Of a DNA stretch of 64,000 bases, positions 7,188 through 14,852 are shown piece by piece. The stretch's first letter is position 1; every line of letters starts with the position of its first letter. Both the position numbers and the translations under genes were made by a program. The DNA is from a virus. The stretch covers positions 1 to 64,000 of the IMG/VR virus record IMGVR_UViG_3300047333_000104. One strand, given 5' to 3'. The notes under the pieces are model-generated. The model searched no databases and was not told the DNA's origin. It worked only from the letters and a program-made list of their open reading frames with translations.

Positions 7188-7432
7188 GCAATCTCCAATT
7201 CAGCGGCTTCCAGCTTAGACCGGCTTTGGCCGATCCAATCACCGCAGAAGCGCGCGACCACGCCAATGCCTTGCAACGATCCGTTGTTCCACGCGTCCCG
7301 CCGCGCCTCCGCGATAGCCTGTTGTTCGTCAAACTGATGGGGCGAGACGTGTCCGAAGCCTTCGTCATTTTCCCAAGGGGGCGGAGCGGACTCGTCGACG
7401 ATGATGACACGGGAAATGGTGACTTTAGTCAT
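7184..7432 (-). CDS. Hypothetical protein
   Basis: An 82-residue acidic protein (MTKVTISRVIIVDES) with a strong TAGGAGTCA site before the start. It is coupled to the downstream membrane protein by ATGA. No recognisable domain. Confidence 0.55.
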   Translation of the reverse strand: MTKVTISRVIIVDESAPPPWENDEGFGHVSPHQFDEQQAIAEARRDAWNNGSLQGIGVVARFCGDWIGQSRSKLEAAELEIA

Positions 7433-7454
7433 GATGTTGACTCCTAGTTAGCGA

Positions 7455-7961
7455 TCAGACAACTGACCAAATCTCAGTCAGGCGGCCCTTGCCGTCCGCG
7501 ACGTACAGGCTAGCGTTCCCGTGATCGTTGATATGCAGCACTTCGCCTGAATAGTCCGCCGGAACCTCGCTGGTATCGCTCACGCGCAACCCATCGAAGT
7601 CGTCCAGCGCGCCATCCGACAGCCAGAAGCCGAAGTCCGCGCCGTCACCTTCCAACGTGCCGAAGTAGCCATAGGGCGGCGCGAAGTACGAGCTGAGGCA
7701 GTCAATCATCTCGTCGACCAGCGCGGAACCCGACTCCTCATCCGAGTCGCTATCGTCATCGTAAGCGTCCAGCCAAGCGTCCGCTTCCGCCAGCACGGCG
7801 AGCAACCTAGCGCCCTCTTCGTAATAGGCGTCATTGGGGGGCAGGTTGGCGTAGTTCGCGGACACAAGGGTGCGCAGTTCGCTCGCGAAGGCGTCCAGCA
7901 AGTCGGATGTGCGAAGCGTGCCGGAAGAGACGGAACCGAAGGAAGCGTATTTGAAGGGCAT
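7455..7961 (-). CDS. Hypothetical protein related to the N-terminal half of the WYL-like protein
   Basis: A 168-residue acidic protein. The segment FAPPYGYFGTLEGDGADFGFWL and the following 60 residues match in pattern the 13701-14546 protein (YAPPFAYFG...DLGFHL...SLYWVGDQGRVRLW). This is a two-member family within one genome. A run of Asp/Ser/Glu occupies about residues 69-78. GGGAGTCA precedes the start. Function unknown. Confidence 0.6.
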   Translation of the reverse strand: MPFKYASFGSVSSGTLRTSDLLDAFASELRTLVSANYANLPPNDAYYEEGARLLAVLAEADAWLDAYDDDSDSDEESGSALVDEMIDCLSSYFAPPYGYFGTLEGDGADFGFWLSDGALDDFDGLRVSDTSEVPADYSGEVLHINDHGNASLYVADGKGRLTEIWSVV

Positions 7962-8054
7962 AATGGTGACTCCCAGTTAGCGTTGAAATGATCCTAGGTA
8001 AGAGGCGGGTACCTGTTCCGCCCCTTGGCTAGAGCCATCGCCTGTCCTCGCCTG

Positions 8055-8381
8055 TCACGGATGCATAAAGAACCCCCTGTCCCCACACGCTTCCATGCCA
8101 GCGGTGTTAGACCGTTTCGGATGCTTCGGCAGATAGGTGCAAAGGTACTGGCCGAACCGATCCTTGGTGCACTCGTAACCGCCGTTGGCCCAATAGACTG
8201 CCTTGCCGGCGTCGATAGCCGCTTTAGCCTCTTCCAGCGTCAGGGCGGTGCCAAAGTCGCACACTTCGATCTTATGCGAACCGCACTTGGGGCAAGGGAG
8301 TGAGCCATCGTTGGGGACAGCCACGGATTGACCAGTAAAGTCACGGCGGCAAGCTTCGCAACGGGCTACGTAGTGGAACAT
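8055..8381 (-). CDS. Small zinc-ribbon protein
   Basis: A 108-residue protein with CEAC near the N-terminus and CPKC about 20 residues later, a typical four-Cys zinc ribbon (residues 8-33). The remainder contains two further Cys (ECTKD, LCTYL). Such proteins may bind nucleic acid or protein; no target is evident. TAGGAGTCA precedes the start. Confidence 0.6.
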   Translation of the reverse strand: MFHYVARCEACRRDFTGQSVAVPNDGSLPCPKCGSHKIEVCDFGTALTLEEAKAAIDAGKAVYWANGGYECTKDRFGQYLCTYLPKHPKRSNTAGMEACGDRGFFMHP

Positions 8382-8411
8382 TTGGGTGACTCCTAATTAG
8401 CGTTGATCGAC

Positions 8412-8660
8412 TTAGCATTCCCCGTAGATATAGCCTTCGGGTTCCCGCCACACTTGCCAGCAGCCCCTGCCGGAATTGTCTAGCGTATGCACTTCGCAAA
8501 CCCAGTCAGAGTCCAGCTGGCGGACAAAGGAGTACGCGACAATCTCGTCACGTTGTCCCCACTTGGCCTCGATTTCCTTCACATAGGCGATAGCCTCTTC
8601 CGCGGTTAGGGTAGGCTTATCGCGACGGAGAAGAGAACGGAGGGAAGAGAAGAGGCGCAT
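8412..8660 (-). CDS. Hypothetical protein, first gene of the minus-strand run
   Basis: An 82-residue protein starting MRLFSSLRSLLRR. The start at 8660 follows AAGGAGTCA; an earlier in-frame ATG lies in the promoter and is rejected. It is promoter-proximal in the leftward early operon, behind the third TGTAAC dyad. Function unknown. Confidence 0.55.
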   Translation of the reverse strand: MRLFSSLRSLLRRDKPTLTAEEAIAYVKEIEAKWGQRDEIVAYSFVRQLDSDWVCEVHTLDNSGRGCWQVWREPEGYIYGEC

Positions 8661-8687
8661 TTGTTTGACTCCTTGTTCGATTTCAGT

Positions 8688-8717
8688 AGTGTAACATCGA
8701 TGCGTTACGGATAGCAA
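8688..8717 (-). promoter_or_regulatory. Early promoter with operator dyad (copy 3)
   Basis: Minus strand: TTGCTA (8717-8712), 18 bases, TACACT (8693-8688). The dyad TGTAAC-ATCGATGC-GTTACG spans 8690-8709. Apart from the boxes and dyad it differs from copies 1 and 2, so the shared elements look functionally conserved rather than recently copied. Confidence 0.7.
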
Positions 8718-8767
8718 TGGCTATTTCGCACCAGGCGCCGACTATTTTGTTCATGTTCTATTCCTGT

Positions 8768-8830
8768 CATATCGCCGGGTTATTCGGGCATATCGCCAGG
8801 TTATTCGGGCATATCGGTAGGTATTACATG
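8768..8830. repeat. 21-bp tandem repeat in the divergent control region
   Basis: Two almost identical 21-bp units (CATATCGCC.GGTTATTCGG, 8768-8788 and 8789-8809) and a degenerate third unit (8810-8830) lie in the 247-base space between leftward and rightward genes. Units of two helical turns suggest cooperative protein binding, as in iterons or an operator array. Confidence 0.85.
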
Positions 8831-8907
8831 CAACATGAACCGACTAACAATTGCCTGTGATACCAGCAATAGCGTATCGTTCCCGCCATGACGGAAAGGG
8901 GTTAATC

Positions 8908-9366
8908 ATGCCAGATGGACAAGGGAAAGCCGTGTCGGGATGGAGAGGGCCGGAAGGATCTAGACACCCGGGATTTACGCCCGGAACGAGCGGAAACCCT
9001 AGTGGGCGGTCGAAACATGATTTGAATCTCGCGAAAATTGCGCGTGAGCATACGCAAGAGGCAATCGACGTGATTCTTGAGGTCCTGCGGGACCCGGACG
9101 CCAAGCACTCCGCCAGGTTGACGGCGGCAGACATGCTTCTCAATCGGGGCTATGGCCGCGCGCCCGTCACCGTGCAAGTCGGGGATAGCTCCGACCAGCT
9201 CGACGCTTTCCGGGAGACGTTGCTAGAGGCGGTACAGCACGCGTCCAGCGGGTTGTCTAGCGTGACTGTCATCGATCAGGAGCCGGCCGTTGTGATCGTC
9301 CAGCCAGCTCCGGCGCCTTCAGCAGCCCCCGGTCTTATCCCGAAAGACATCACTCCCAAGAAATAA
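8908..9366 (+). CDS. DUF5681-type protein
   Basis: A 152-residue protein starting MPDGQGKAV, with AAAGGGG upstream. It has the DUF5681 signature HPGFTPGTSGNPSGRS (about 18-33), an AREHTQEAIDVILEVLRD helix and ARLTAADMLLNRGYGRAP (about 72-89). DUF5681 proteins are frequent in phages, often near terminase genes, and have been considered small-terminase-like; that role is not proven. Here it lies 9 kb from the large terminase. The C-terminus is Ala/Pro rich. Confidence 0.75.
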   Translation: MPDGQGKAVSGWRGPEGSRHPGFTPGTSGNPSGRSKHDLNLAKIAREHTQEAIDVILEVLRDPDAKHSARLTAADMLLNRGYGRAPVTVQVGDSSDQLDAFRETLLEAVQHASSGLSSVTVIDQEPAVVIVQPAPAPSAAPGLIPKDITPKK

Positions 9367-9370
9367 GCGC

Positions 9371-9399
9371 TTGACAACAACGCTGTGTTGTGTCATACG
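9371..9399 (+). promoter_or_regulatory. Possible sigma70-type promoter
   Basis: TTGACA (9371-9376), 17 bases, CATACG (9394-9399). ACAAC-GCTGT-GTTGT in the spacer is a small dyad. The -35 box is perfect but the -10 box is poor, and no gene follows closely. Confidence 0.35.
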
Positions 9400-9445
9400 C
9401 GCGTGCGCGCGTAACGGAGCTTTAGCAACGTTACACCCAAATGCG

Positions 9446-9627
9446 CCCTACCCCCGTGAAACAGCCTGCGCGGCTCGCTGGTAAGAGTCGACCACGTTTG
9501 GCTAGGGGGGTAGCTTAAAGGGTCCTTCTGCCGCTTCCTTGACGATCTCGCCGCCCGCTTGCCGGTATGCCCGGTAGGGGGTGAGGGCGAAGCCGCGGAA
9601 AAGGGAGACTCACGGCCCACCCCCTAG
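9446..9627. repeat. Four G-rich motif copies
   Basis: The motif (C/G)TAGGGGG occurs at about 9447 (minus), 9502 (plus, inside GCTAGGGGGGTAGC), 9574 (plus) and 9619 (minus). The last two form a 9-bp inverted repeat, TAGGGGGTG (9575-9583) with CACCCCCTA (9618-9626). Confidence 0.55.
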
Positions 9628-9975
9628 CGCGGATCGCAACTTTTCGAAATCCGGGGTTCGATTAGGTTCGGGGCGTTATTGGCCGCTGCCGTTGCTGGTG
9701 ATTGATTCGGAGGGCTACCGATCGAGAGGAGGACGGTCGAGCGTTTCCAATCGTCACGTCCCGTCCCCGTCGCTGGGCCCACTTCCACAGGTTTGACGAT
9801 TTCTGCCGTTTTCCGGTTTCGGGTGAGGGTTTCTGCGGGTTTGACCTGCCGGCACCAGTTTTTCACCAGTTTTTCCTCCCTGTTTTGGAAGCGTATTTTT
9901 CAACAAAATCAACGCTCTGCTGTTTTATAACTCTCTTAACTAGCTATAGAAATTGATAGAAAGAGAGAATATATG

Positions 9976-10004
9976 TTGCATACCATATTACGCTGAGATA
10001 CAGT
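9976..10004 (+). promoter_or_regulatory. Early-type promoter in the AT-rich patch
   Basis: TTGCAT (9976-9981), 17 bases, TACAGT (9999-10004). The boxes match those of the leftward early promoters (TTGCTA/TACAGT), but no TGTAAC dyad is present. It points at the operon starting at 10179. Confidence 0.5.
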
Positions 10005-10178
10005 CTGTTTAGGAATAAGAGTACCTATACATGTTTTAGTAGGCCGTAGTGGAATCAAACCAGTCATGTTTTCAGCGGCCGAAATCCTTTACGTTTTCAG
10101 CACCTTATGGACCCTTGGAGCATTTCTGGTACCGGGGCACCGTTCATGAAATGTTCTCCAAAAAAAAAGGACGGTACA

Positions 10179-10409
10179 ATGCGAGTAATTATAGACCTCC
10201 CGGAGGCCATCGATGATCACTTGAGCTATTTAATTAACGAGAGAGAGCGGGAGCGCCGGATCAGCACCTCTCCTTTGGCGGGAGCGCCTAAATTATCTCG
10301 TTCCGCGCTGCTCAAGGCGATTATTGAGATCGGGTTTGAGGGATTCATAATGACCTATCCGACCGCCCAATCTCTGCTCCCCCTCCGTGGATGGGACCGC
10401 CGGAAATGA
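10179..10409 (+). CDS. Ribbon-helix-helix-like DNA-binding protein
   Basis: A 76-residue protein. MRVIIDLPEAIDDHLSYL gives an N-terminal beta strand and helix, and LSRSALLKAIIEIGFEGF (about 39-56) a second helix pair, the order of a CopG/RHH repressor. AAAAGGA precedes the ATG at 10179. As the first gene after the control region it is a natural candidate for an autoregulator. The assignment rests on pattern only. Confidence 0.55.
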   Translation: MRVIIDLPEAIDDHLSYLINERERERRISTSPLAGAPKLSRSALLKAIIEIGFEGFIMTYPTAQSLLPLRGWDRRK

Positions 10410-11014
10410 TCGTCTACGAGGTCGAGGCCCTTCGAAAGGGTCGTCGGATTGGGATCGGGCGGAACGGGGATTTCGATAAAGCGTGGGGGCGGGCTTGCGA
10501 GATCGCACGCCTGGACCCTAACGAGCACTTTGTCGCCTTAGCCTATCTCACGATCTTGGAGCATTTTATCAGCAGGCCGAGAGGATATACCGCAAAAGCG
10601 TGTTTGTTCGAGGTTGACGGTCATGAGATAACTCTACGGTCGGAGCGGTTCGACGCGAAACACGGCGATCGGTTTCTCCGACAGCGGGAAAGACCGAAGC
10701 CACCTTTGCTTGTACTGCGAAAATCTCAAGTCGGACCGGGTCGAATGGCTCGCACGGTGGAAGAGTGGACACGGGCTGCGAGGGTTGAAGCGGGGTTGCC
10801 GGATAAGATGCTGGAACACCCGCTGCTGATCGAGCGAGAGAAGCGTGAGCATGGGACGCCTGCTTGGAGGCAATGCTGCATTCGCTATGCGGAAAAGAAC
10901 GGGCGGGCAGTGGTTCTGAGGTCGAGTGATCGAGCGACGGTCATCACTTGGTTGCCGGGTTCCTCGAGCCCCGGAGAAGGCCCTCGGCGGCCATATGTGA
11001 TTGAGAAAGACTGA
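10406..11014 (+). CDS. Hypothetical protein
   Basis: A 202-residue protein starting MIVYEVEALRKGR, coupled to the preceding gene by ATGA. It is basic and looks like a mixed alpha/beta protein; a C-terminal RYAEKNGRAVVLRSSDRATVITWLP segment forms a likely beta sheet. No known domain recognised. Confidence 0.5.
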   Translation: MIVYEVEALRKGRRIGIGRNGDFDKAWGRACEIARLDPNEHFVALAYLTILEHFISRPRGYTAKACLFEVDGHEITLRSERFDAKHGDRFLRQRERPKPPLLVLRKSQVGPGRMARTVEEWTRAARVEAGLPDKMLEHPLLIEREKREHGTPAWRQCCIRYAEKNGRAVVLRSSDRATVITWLPGSSSPGEGPRRPYVIEKD

Positions 11015-11036
11015 ACCCTACGAACGGAGTCACATC

Positions 11037-11239
11037 ATGACCGAGATCTATCGCTACACTGCGGGCCGCTTGCTTGCTTGCTTGCTGACGACACCTAGAA
11101 GTATGAGGAGTTCGATCTCATGGAGAGCGCGCACTGGTTCACGACCGGCTATCCTGTCAGCACCATTCAGCTCAACGTGGCCGTTAGCGGCGATGCGATC
11201 ATCCGGGCGTTGGCCGCCCAATCCGATAAGGAGTCATAA
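11037..11239 (+). pseudogene. Small gene disrupted by a TTGC tetranucleotide repeat
   Basis: A GGAGTCA site leads into MTEIYRYTAGRLLA, then (CTTG)4.5 at 11069-11086 throws the reading out of frame. Codon sense resumes in another frame as KYEEFDLMESAHWFTTG...AAQSDKES, ending TAA at 11237-11239, just after an in-frame TAG. The distal part can still be made alone: ATG at 11120 has GAGGAG upstream and gives 39 residues. It looks like a former ~60-65 residue gene broken by repeat expansion plus an amber codon, or a gene now reduced to its distal half. Confidence 0.5.
11069..11086. repeat. (CTTG)4.5 tetranucleotide repeat
   Basis: An 18-base simple repeat of a unit that is not a multiple of three, inside a coding context, of the kind that changes length by slippage. 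Confidence 0.85.
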
Positions 11240-11242
11240 GTC

Positions 11243-11884
11243 ATGGTCATCGAATTGAGAGACTTTACCATCTACCTCGAGGACGAACTGCCGGTCACCG
11301 TCATGGGACGGATCGTGCTTCGCGAGGACGGCAAAGTCGAGTTCCCCGCGTCCTTTCCGCCTGAGAGCGCCGACAAGATCCTCGCCGCGTTCATGAGGTT
11401 TGTGGCGGCCCGTACGGTCGGCGGGGACGTCGATGCGCGCCGGGCGCTGTTCACCGAGGCGACCGGGCTTCACGGCTGCTTCACCCCGCGAAGCCGGCCC
11501 GAGATGTGGGAGACGATGTGCATCCAGCGCGACAAGATCAACGGCCTGAAGCAGCAGATGCGTGAGATGAAGCGGGGCTACGAGCGTAAGATCGCGCGCT
11601 TGGAGAAAGAATCCCCTGCGATCCGCTTCGCCCTCGCTAACTCCGTTCCGAAGACTTACTCGTATAAGATTACCGCTGAAGGTGCGGGCGAGAGCGGCAT
11701 GGGTGGTGCTAGCGGAGGCCCTGGCGGCGACAGTCACCCGATGACCGCTAGTGAGAAGATGGGATTTGACGCGCAGCGGGCCGGAGTCCCACCGTGGGGT
11801 TGGTCGCCGTTGCGGGGGTCAGAGAATCGTAAGGAGTGGCTTAGAGGTTGGGATCGCGCGGCTGCTACGCCTAAGGAGTTGTGA
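11243..11884 (+). CDS. Protein with RMF-like C-terminal motif
   Basis: A 213-residue protein with AAGGAGTCA before the start. The central part (about 95-125) is a Lys/Arg/Glu coiled-coil (LKQQMREMKRGYERKIARLE) followed by a Gly-rich linker. The C-terminal ~35 residues, GFDAQRAGVPPWGWSPLRG...EWLRGWDRAA, follow the A..G....P......WL.GW pattern of ribosome modulation factor-like tails. That tail is frequent at the end of phage proteins. A ribosome or nucleic-acid role is only suggested. Confidence 0.5.
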   Translation: MVIELRDFTIYLEDELPVTVMGRIVLREDGKVEFPASFPPESADKILAAFMRFVAARTVGGDVDARRALFTEATGLHGCFTPRSRPEMWETMCIQRDKINGLKQQMREMKRGYERKIARLEKESPAIRFALANSVPKTYSYKITAEGAGESGMGGASGGPGGDSHPMTASEKMGFDAQRAGVPPWGWSPLRGSENRKEWLRGWDRAAATPKEL

Positions 11885-11887
11885 GTC

Positions 11888-12496
11888 ATGGAAGCTTACC
11901 TCGTCCCTGGTCCGGCCGTCTGCGCCGCCTATGCCACTCTCGCCCGCGAGCACAACGCCGCGCCGATCGGTAGCGACGAGCGCAGACGGGTTTGGAACGA
12001 AGCGCAAGGCTTCCTCTTGGCCCTGAAGACCCTTTACTCCGACGCACCCATGTATGTCGGCCATCTATTGACCGAGACGGACAAGGCGATCATGCGCGAG
12101 GTCGGCGAGGATGCGGAGATGCGCGGCGGGTTCCTGCTCGACCGTGTCGTGAGCGTCGACACCGCGGTCCTGCAGCTGCGGATCTCGGATATCGTAGAGA
12201 GCGAGATGGAACCGCAGGAGCATTGGGTGGTGGGACTTGATGCTGCAGACCCTGTCGCCGAGATGCGAGAGCGATTGTCAGAGAGCTTCGAGGACACTCG
12301 GCTGCAAGAACCGCCGCGCAAAGTGCGCGCTGATCTTGAGCCTGACGAGTCGTACCGAAACCGCCTCATTGCGGCTAGTAAGGAGTACGCCGCTCAAACG
12401 CTTCCATCGACGATTGCCGTAGCGCTTCTTTACGGGCACGGGTCGGACCTTGACGATATTGGTCGTCAGATGGGCGTTGAGAGGGCGCCGTTTTGA
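11888..12496 (+). CDS. Hypothetical protein
   Basis: A 202-residue acidic, mostly helical protein starting three bases after the previous stop and following AAGGAG. The C-terminus (DESYRNRLIAA...GSDLDDIGRQMGVERAPF) matches a short segment that recurs at the ends of many phage hypothetical proteins. Function unknown. Confidence 0.5.
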   Translation: MEAYLVPGPAVCAAYATLAREHNAAPIGSDERRRVWNEAQGFLLALKTLYSDAPMYVGHLLTETDKAIMREVGEDAEMRGGFLLDRVVSVDTAVLQLRISDIVESEMEPQEHWVVGLDAADPVAEMRERLSESFEDTRLQEPPRKVRADLEPDESYRNRLIAASKEYAAQTLPSTIAVALLYGHGSDLDDIGRQMGVERAPF

Positions 12497-12618
12497 CCTC
12501 GCGAGCCGAGCGCACCGCCGAGTTAGCCGAGGTCGACGCGATGATCCGGCGGGCTATCGCTTATGCTCGGGCCGGGAAGCGGGTGCCGGTTGAACAGTTA
12601 TTAGGAGAAGAAAGATGA
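12493..12618 (+). CDS. Small coupled helical protein
   Basis: A 41-residue ORF with a TTG start overlapping the previous stop (TTGA) and a stop overlapping the next start (ATGA). Its sequence (AERTAELAEVDAMIRRAIAYARAGKRV) is a plausible helix pair. The double overlap is the main reason to call it. Confidence 0.45.
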   Translation: MTSRAERTAELAEVDAMIRRAIAYARAGKRVPVEQLLGEER

Positions 12619-13106
12619 GCGAGGTACACGACTATCACATCCGACCGCGGCCCTCGGAGACGAGTTTTACGGTCAAGGTCGATGCGGCGGGAAGCCACAT
12701 CGTGGTTGATACGTTCTCCAATTTCAATGGCGTGTCGCATCGACTCTTTCGCGACGTATTGGATGCGCGAGAGAAGGCGACACGCGAAGCATTGATTGCT
12801 CTGGGCTGGACGCCGCCCGGCAATGGCTGGCGGCCAATCCCGAAAGATCCTTATGCTCGGTTCGAAGGCACGGGGGTGTTGTGGGTCGCGATGTTCCGCG
12901 CGGACGATCCATCCACCACGTATGTTATCCATGCGCGGGCAGGGGAGCACGGCGCGCTATTCTTTACCGATGGCAGCATGCTTTCGGTAAACGAGCAAGG
13001 GTGGGTGCCCTTCGCTTGGAGAGTCGCGGACGCGCCCGCGAGAGACGACGAGGCATTCCCGCCCATGTGGACGGACTATCTCACGGAGTCACACCCGTGT
13101 CCGTAA
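12615..13106 (+). CDS. Hypothetical protein
   Basis: A 163-residue protein starting MSEVHDYHIRPRP, with GGAGAAGAAAG before the start. It is rich in beta-type segments and ends CP. Its end overlaps the start of the methyltransferase gene by 10 bases. No family recognised. Confidence 0.5.
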   Translation: MSEVHDYHIRPRPSETSFTVKVDAAGSHIVVDTFSNFNGVSHRLFRDVLDAREKATREALIALGWTPPGNGWRPIPKDPYARFEGTGVLWVAMFRADDPSTTYVIHARAGEHGALFFTDGSMLSVNEQGWVPFAWRVADAPARDDEAFPPMWTDYLTESHPCP

Positions 13107-13618
13107 TCCCTCACGAAACCCTCCTCTCCCTCCGCGAGACCGCCGCAACGACCCCACCCGGCGATATCGTCGAGGTCGGCGTGTACCGCGGCGGCAGTGC
13201 GTCGGTTCTGGCCGAGGTCTCCCGGTCGAAGGGTTGCCGGCTGCATTTGTTCGATACGTTCCTCGGCATGCCGTTCGCAGGCGCCGACGACAAGCACCAG
13301 GTCGGGGACTTCGGTGACACGTCGTTGCGGGCGGTCAGCGAGTTGGTGCCGGATGCGCTTATCTACCCCGGCGTCTTTCCGAGCACGCTGCCGGCGACCT
13401 GGACCGAGCCGTTCCTGGCGTTCGTGCATTGCGACGTTGATCAGTATGAGAGCACGCGGTCGGTCATCGAGCACCTATGGCCGATGCTCGTGCCGGGCGG
13501 GGTCATGTGGTTTGACGATTGCGAGCTGGCCCCGGCGATGCGGGCGATCGAGGAGATGCTGCCGGGCGTTGAGTTGCTCGACGCGCCGGGAGGACGGAGG
13601 TGGGCAAAGCGCGATTGA
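13097..13618 (+). CDS. TylF/MycF-like SAM-dependent methyltransferase
   Basis: A 173-residue protein. The GTG at 13097 follows CGGAGTCA. VEVGVYRGGSA (about 22-32) is the SAM-binding loop, LFDTFLGMP the acidic strand, CDVDQYEST and MWFDDCELAP the metal/substrate residues of the TylF/MycF group, which methylates sugar hydroxyls in macrolide and glycan pathways. The family call is good; a sugar substrate is an inference that fits the other glycan genes in this phage. Confidence 0.8.
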   Translation: MSVIPHETLLSLRETAATTPPGDIVEVGVYRGGSASVLAEVSRSKGCRLHLFDTFLGMPFAGADDKHQVGDFGDTSLRAVSELVPDALIYPGVFPSTLPATWTEPFLAFVHCDVDQYESTRSVIEHLWPMLVPGGVMWFDDCELAPAMRAIEEMLPGVELLDAPGGRRWAKRD

Positions 13619-13638
13619 CCTACCGCCCATATCTAGGG

Positions 13639-13667
13639 TTGACGCGAGCCGCGCAACGTAATACGTT
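13639..13667 (+). promoter_or_regulatory. Promoter-like palindrome AACGTAATACGTT
   Basis: TTGACG (13639-13644), 14 bases, then TAATAC inside the perfect 6-1-6 palindrome AACGTAATACGTT (13655-13667). The same arrangement with the same 14-base distance precedes the gene at 42978. It drives the gene at 13701. Confidence 0.55.
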
Positions 13668-13700
13668 TCGGTAATTGCGGGTGCAAGGAGTCAAATTATC

Positions 13701-14546
13701 ATGCGAGTCTATGCGAAGCTCGGTTCGTTAAATCACCATTACGCACCGGACGGTACTTATGCGCCAATCCCTAACCTCGACCTGTTTGCCGTTTGCTTGG
13801 CGGAATTGGCGGTGCTGTCGGAAGCGGACGGAGACCGCCATGCGGCGAGTCTGGGAACCGAATCGTTCGCGGAGATCGTTAAGCTGCTTGGTACCTACGC
13901 GCCCCCGTTTGCCTATTTCGGGTTCTCCACGTCGCACCCGACCGATCTTGGGTTCCATCTAAAATCCCGCCCCCACGTACTGGCGATTCAGGGAGGCGTG
14001 TCGGTCGTCGACGGCGAAGACTTCACGGGCGTTTCGGATTCCCTGGCTTTGGCGGACGAGGGGTACGGAGAGTGGAGTCTCTATTGGGTTGGAGACCAGG
14101 GCCGCGTCCGACTCTGGGATTTTCGTAGCCCTAGTGACGGGTCTCTAATTCGCTGCGAAGGGATGCCGAGCGACGAGGACTTGATCCTCGACGCGGCGGC
14201 CGATGCGCAGCGAATGCTTGACGCCGCGCCGCTATGCTTCGGCTACGTTAATTACCGCGGCGAGTTCGCCAACCGCGTCGTCCAGCCGATATCGGTCGAA
14301 TGGGGCGAGACTCTTTATCACCATGACGCTGGCTGGCATTTGAAGGCGCACGATCTCGAAAAGGGGGCGGAGCGGTCTTTCCTGATGCGCGATATCGTCA
14401 CGCCTTTCTGGGACGTCCCGCGCGATCCTGGAGAGATGCGCCCCTACGCCACACCCGTGGGTTTGGGCGACCCCCTCAAGCGCGGCGACGTGCTGCGTTG
14501 CATCGACGACCACGGAACGCTGGCTGTAATTTGGAGCCCATCATGA
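13701..14546 (+). CDS. WYL-like domain protein
   Basis: A 281-residue protein with AAGGAGTCA before the start. Residues about 1-150 are related to the protein at 7455-7961 (YAPPFAYFGFSTSHPTDLGF). The C-terminal third, FGYVNYRGEFANRVVQPISVEWGE...GWHLKAHDLEKGAERSFLMRDI, follows the WYL pattern (Y.N..GE...R.I.P..., GW.L.A.D...G..R.F..). WYL domains sense ligands, often nucleic acids, in regulators. There is no helix-turn-helix. It has its own promoter-like palindrome. Confidence 0.6.
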   Translation: MRVYAKLGSLNHHYAPDGTYAPIPNLDLFAVCLAELAVLSEADGDRHAASLGTESFAEIVKLLGTYAPPFAYFGFSTSHPTDLGFHLKSRPHVLAIQGGVSVVDGEDFTGVSDSLALADEGYGEWSLYWVGDQGRVRLWDFRSPSDGSLIRCEGMPSDEDLILDAAADAQRMLDAAPLCFGYVNYRGEFANRVVQPISVEWGETLYHHDAGWHLKAHDLEKGAERSFLMRDIVTPFWDVPRDPGEMRPYATPVGLGDPLKRGDVLRCIDDHGTLAVIWSPS

Positions 14547-14852
14547 GCTCCCGCGTCATTCAGGTCATCGAGACAACGCTAACTCGGCGCGGCAAAGGCA
14601 AGAAGGGCAGCCCGGTTCGCGTCGTGCGCCAGTATTGGTCGTTTGATGGGACGTTGCTGGCCGAGGTCGATTCGTTTCCCGAGAGGAGGGTCCCGCCCAT
14701 GCCGCCGGATGAGTGCCTAATAGAAGCGGGTATCGAGGCCGCTCTCTCGGCATCCGGATTTCAACCTGTGGGCGCGGACCGCCCAGAAACAACTGGTCGA
14801 GGCGATCCTGGAAGTTTTCCGGGACCCGCTCGGGAAGAAGGATGCGCTATGA
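14543..14852 (+). pseudogene. Conserved small phage protein with apparent frameshift
   Basis: It starts MSSRVIQVIETTLTRRGKG, a conserved small phage protein, coupled by ATGA. After MPPDECLIEAGIEAALSASGF the sense moves to another frame, NLWARTAQKQLVEAILEV...GKKDAL, which ends in a TGA overlapping the next ATG. A single T too many in TTT (14759-14761) would explain it. As it stands, the first frame runs on into the next gene and fuses both. Either a mutation, a sequencing error or a real 268-residue fusion. Confidence 0.5.

Larger units (their letters stand above)
9367..10178. other. 812-base non-coding control region
   Basis: I see no convincing gene here. The left part is GC-rich with four copies of a (C/G)TAGGGGG motif. 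The right part, about 9890-10060, is strikingly AT-rich (TTTTATAACTCTC, TATAGAAATTGATAG) and contains promoter-like boxes and a CTCTCTT...AAGAGAG inverted repeat. The combination would fit a replication origin or a major regulatory region; neither is shown. Confidence 0.6.

Noticed and set aside
8768-8830. CRISPR array
   Set aside because: The units are directly adjacent without spacers.
9371-9399. Strong promoter for a gene in 9400-10100
   Set aside because: No credible ORF follows; only the -35 box is good, so it is reported with low confidence.
9655-9681. Possible tRNA T-loop (GGTTCGATT)
   Set aside because: No matching T-stem, acceptor stem or anticodon arm could be drawn around it.
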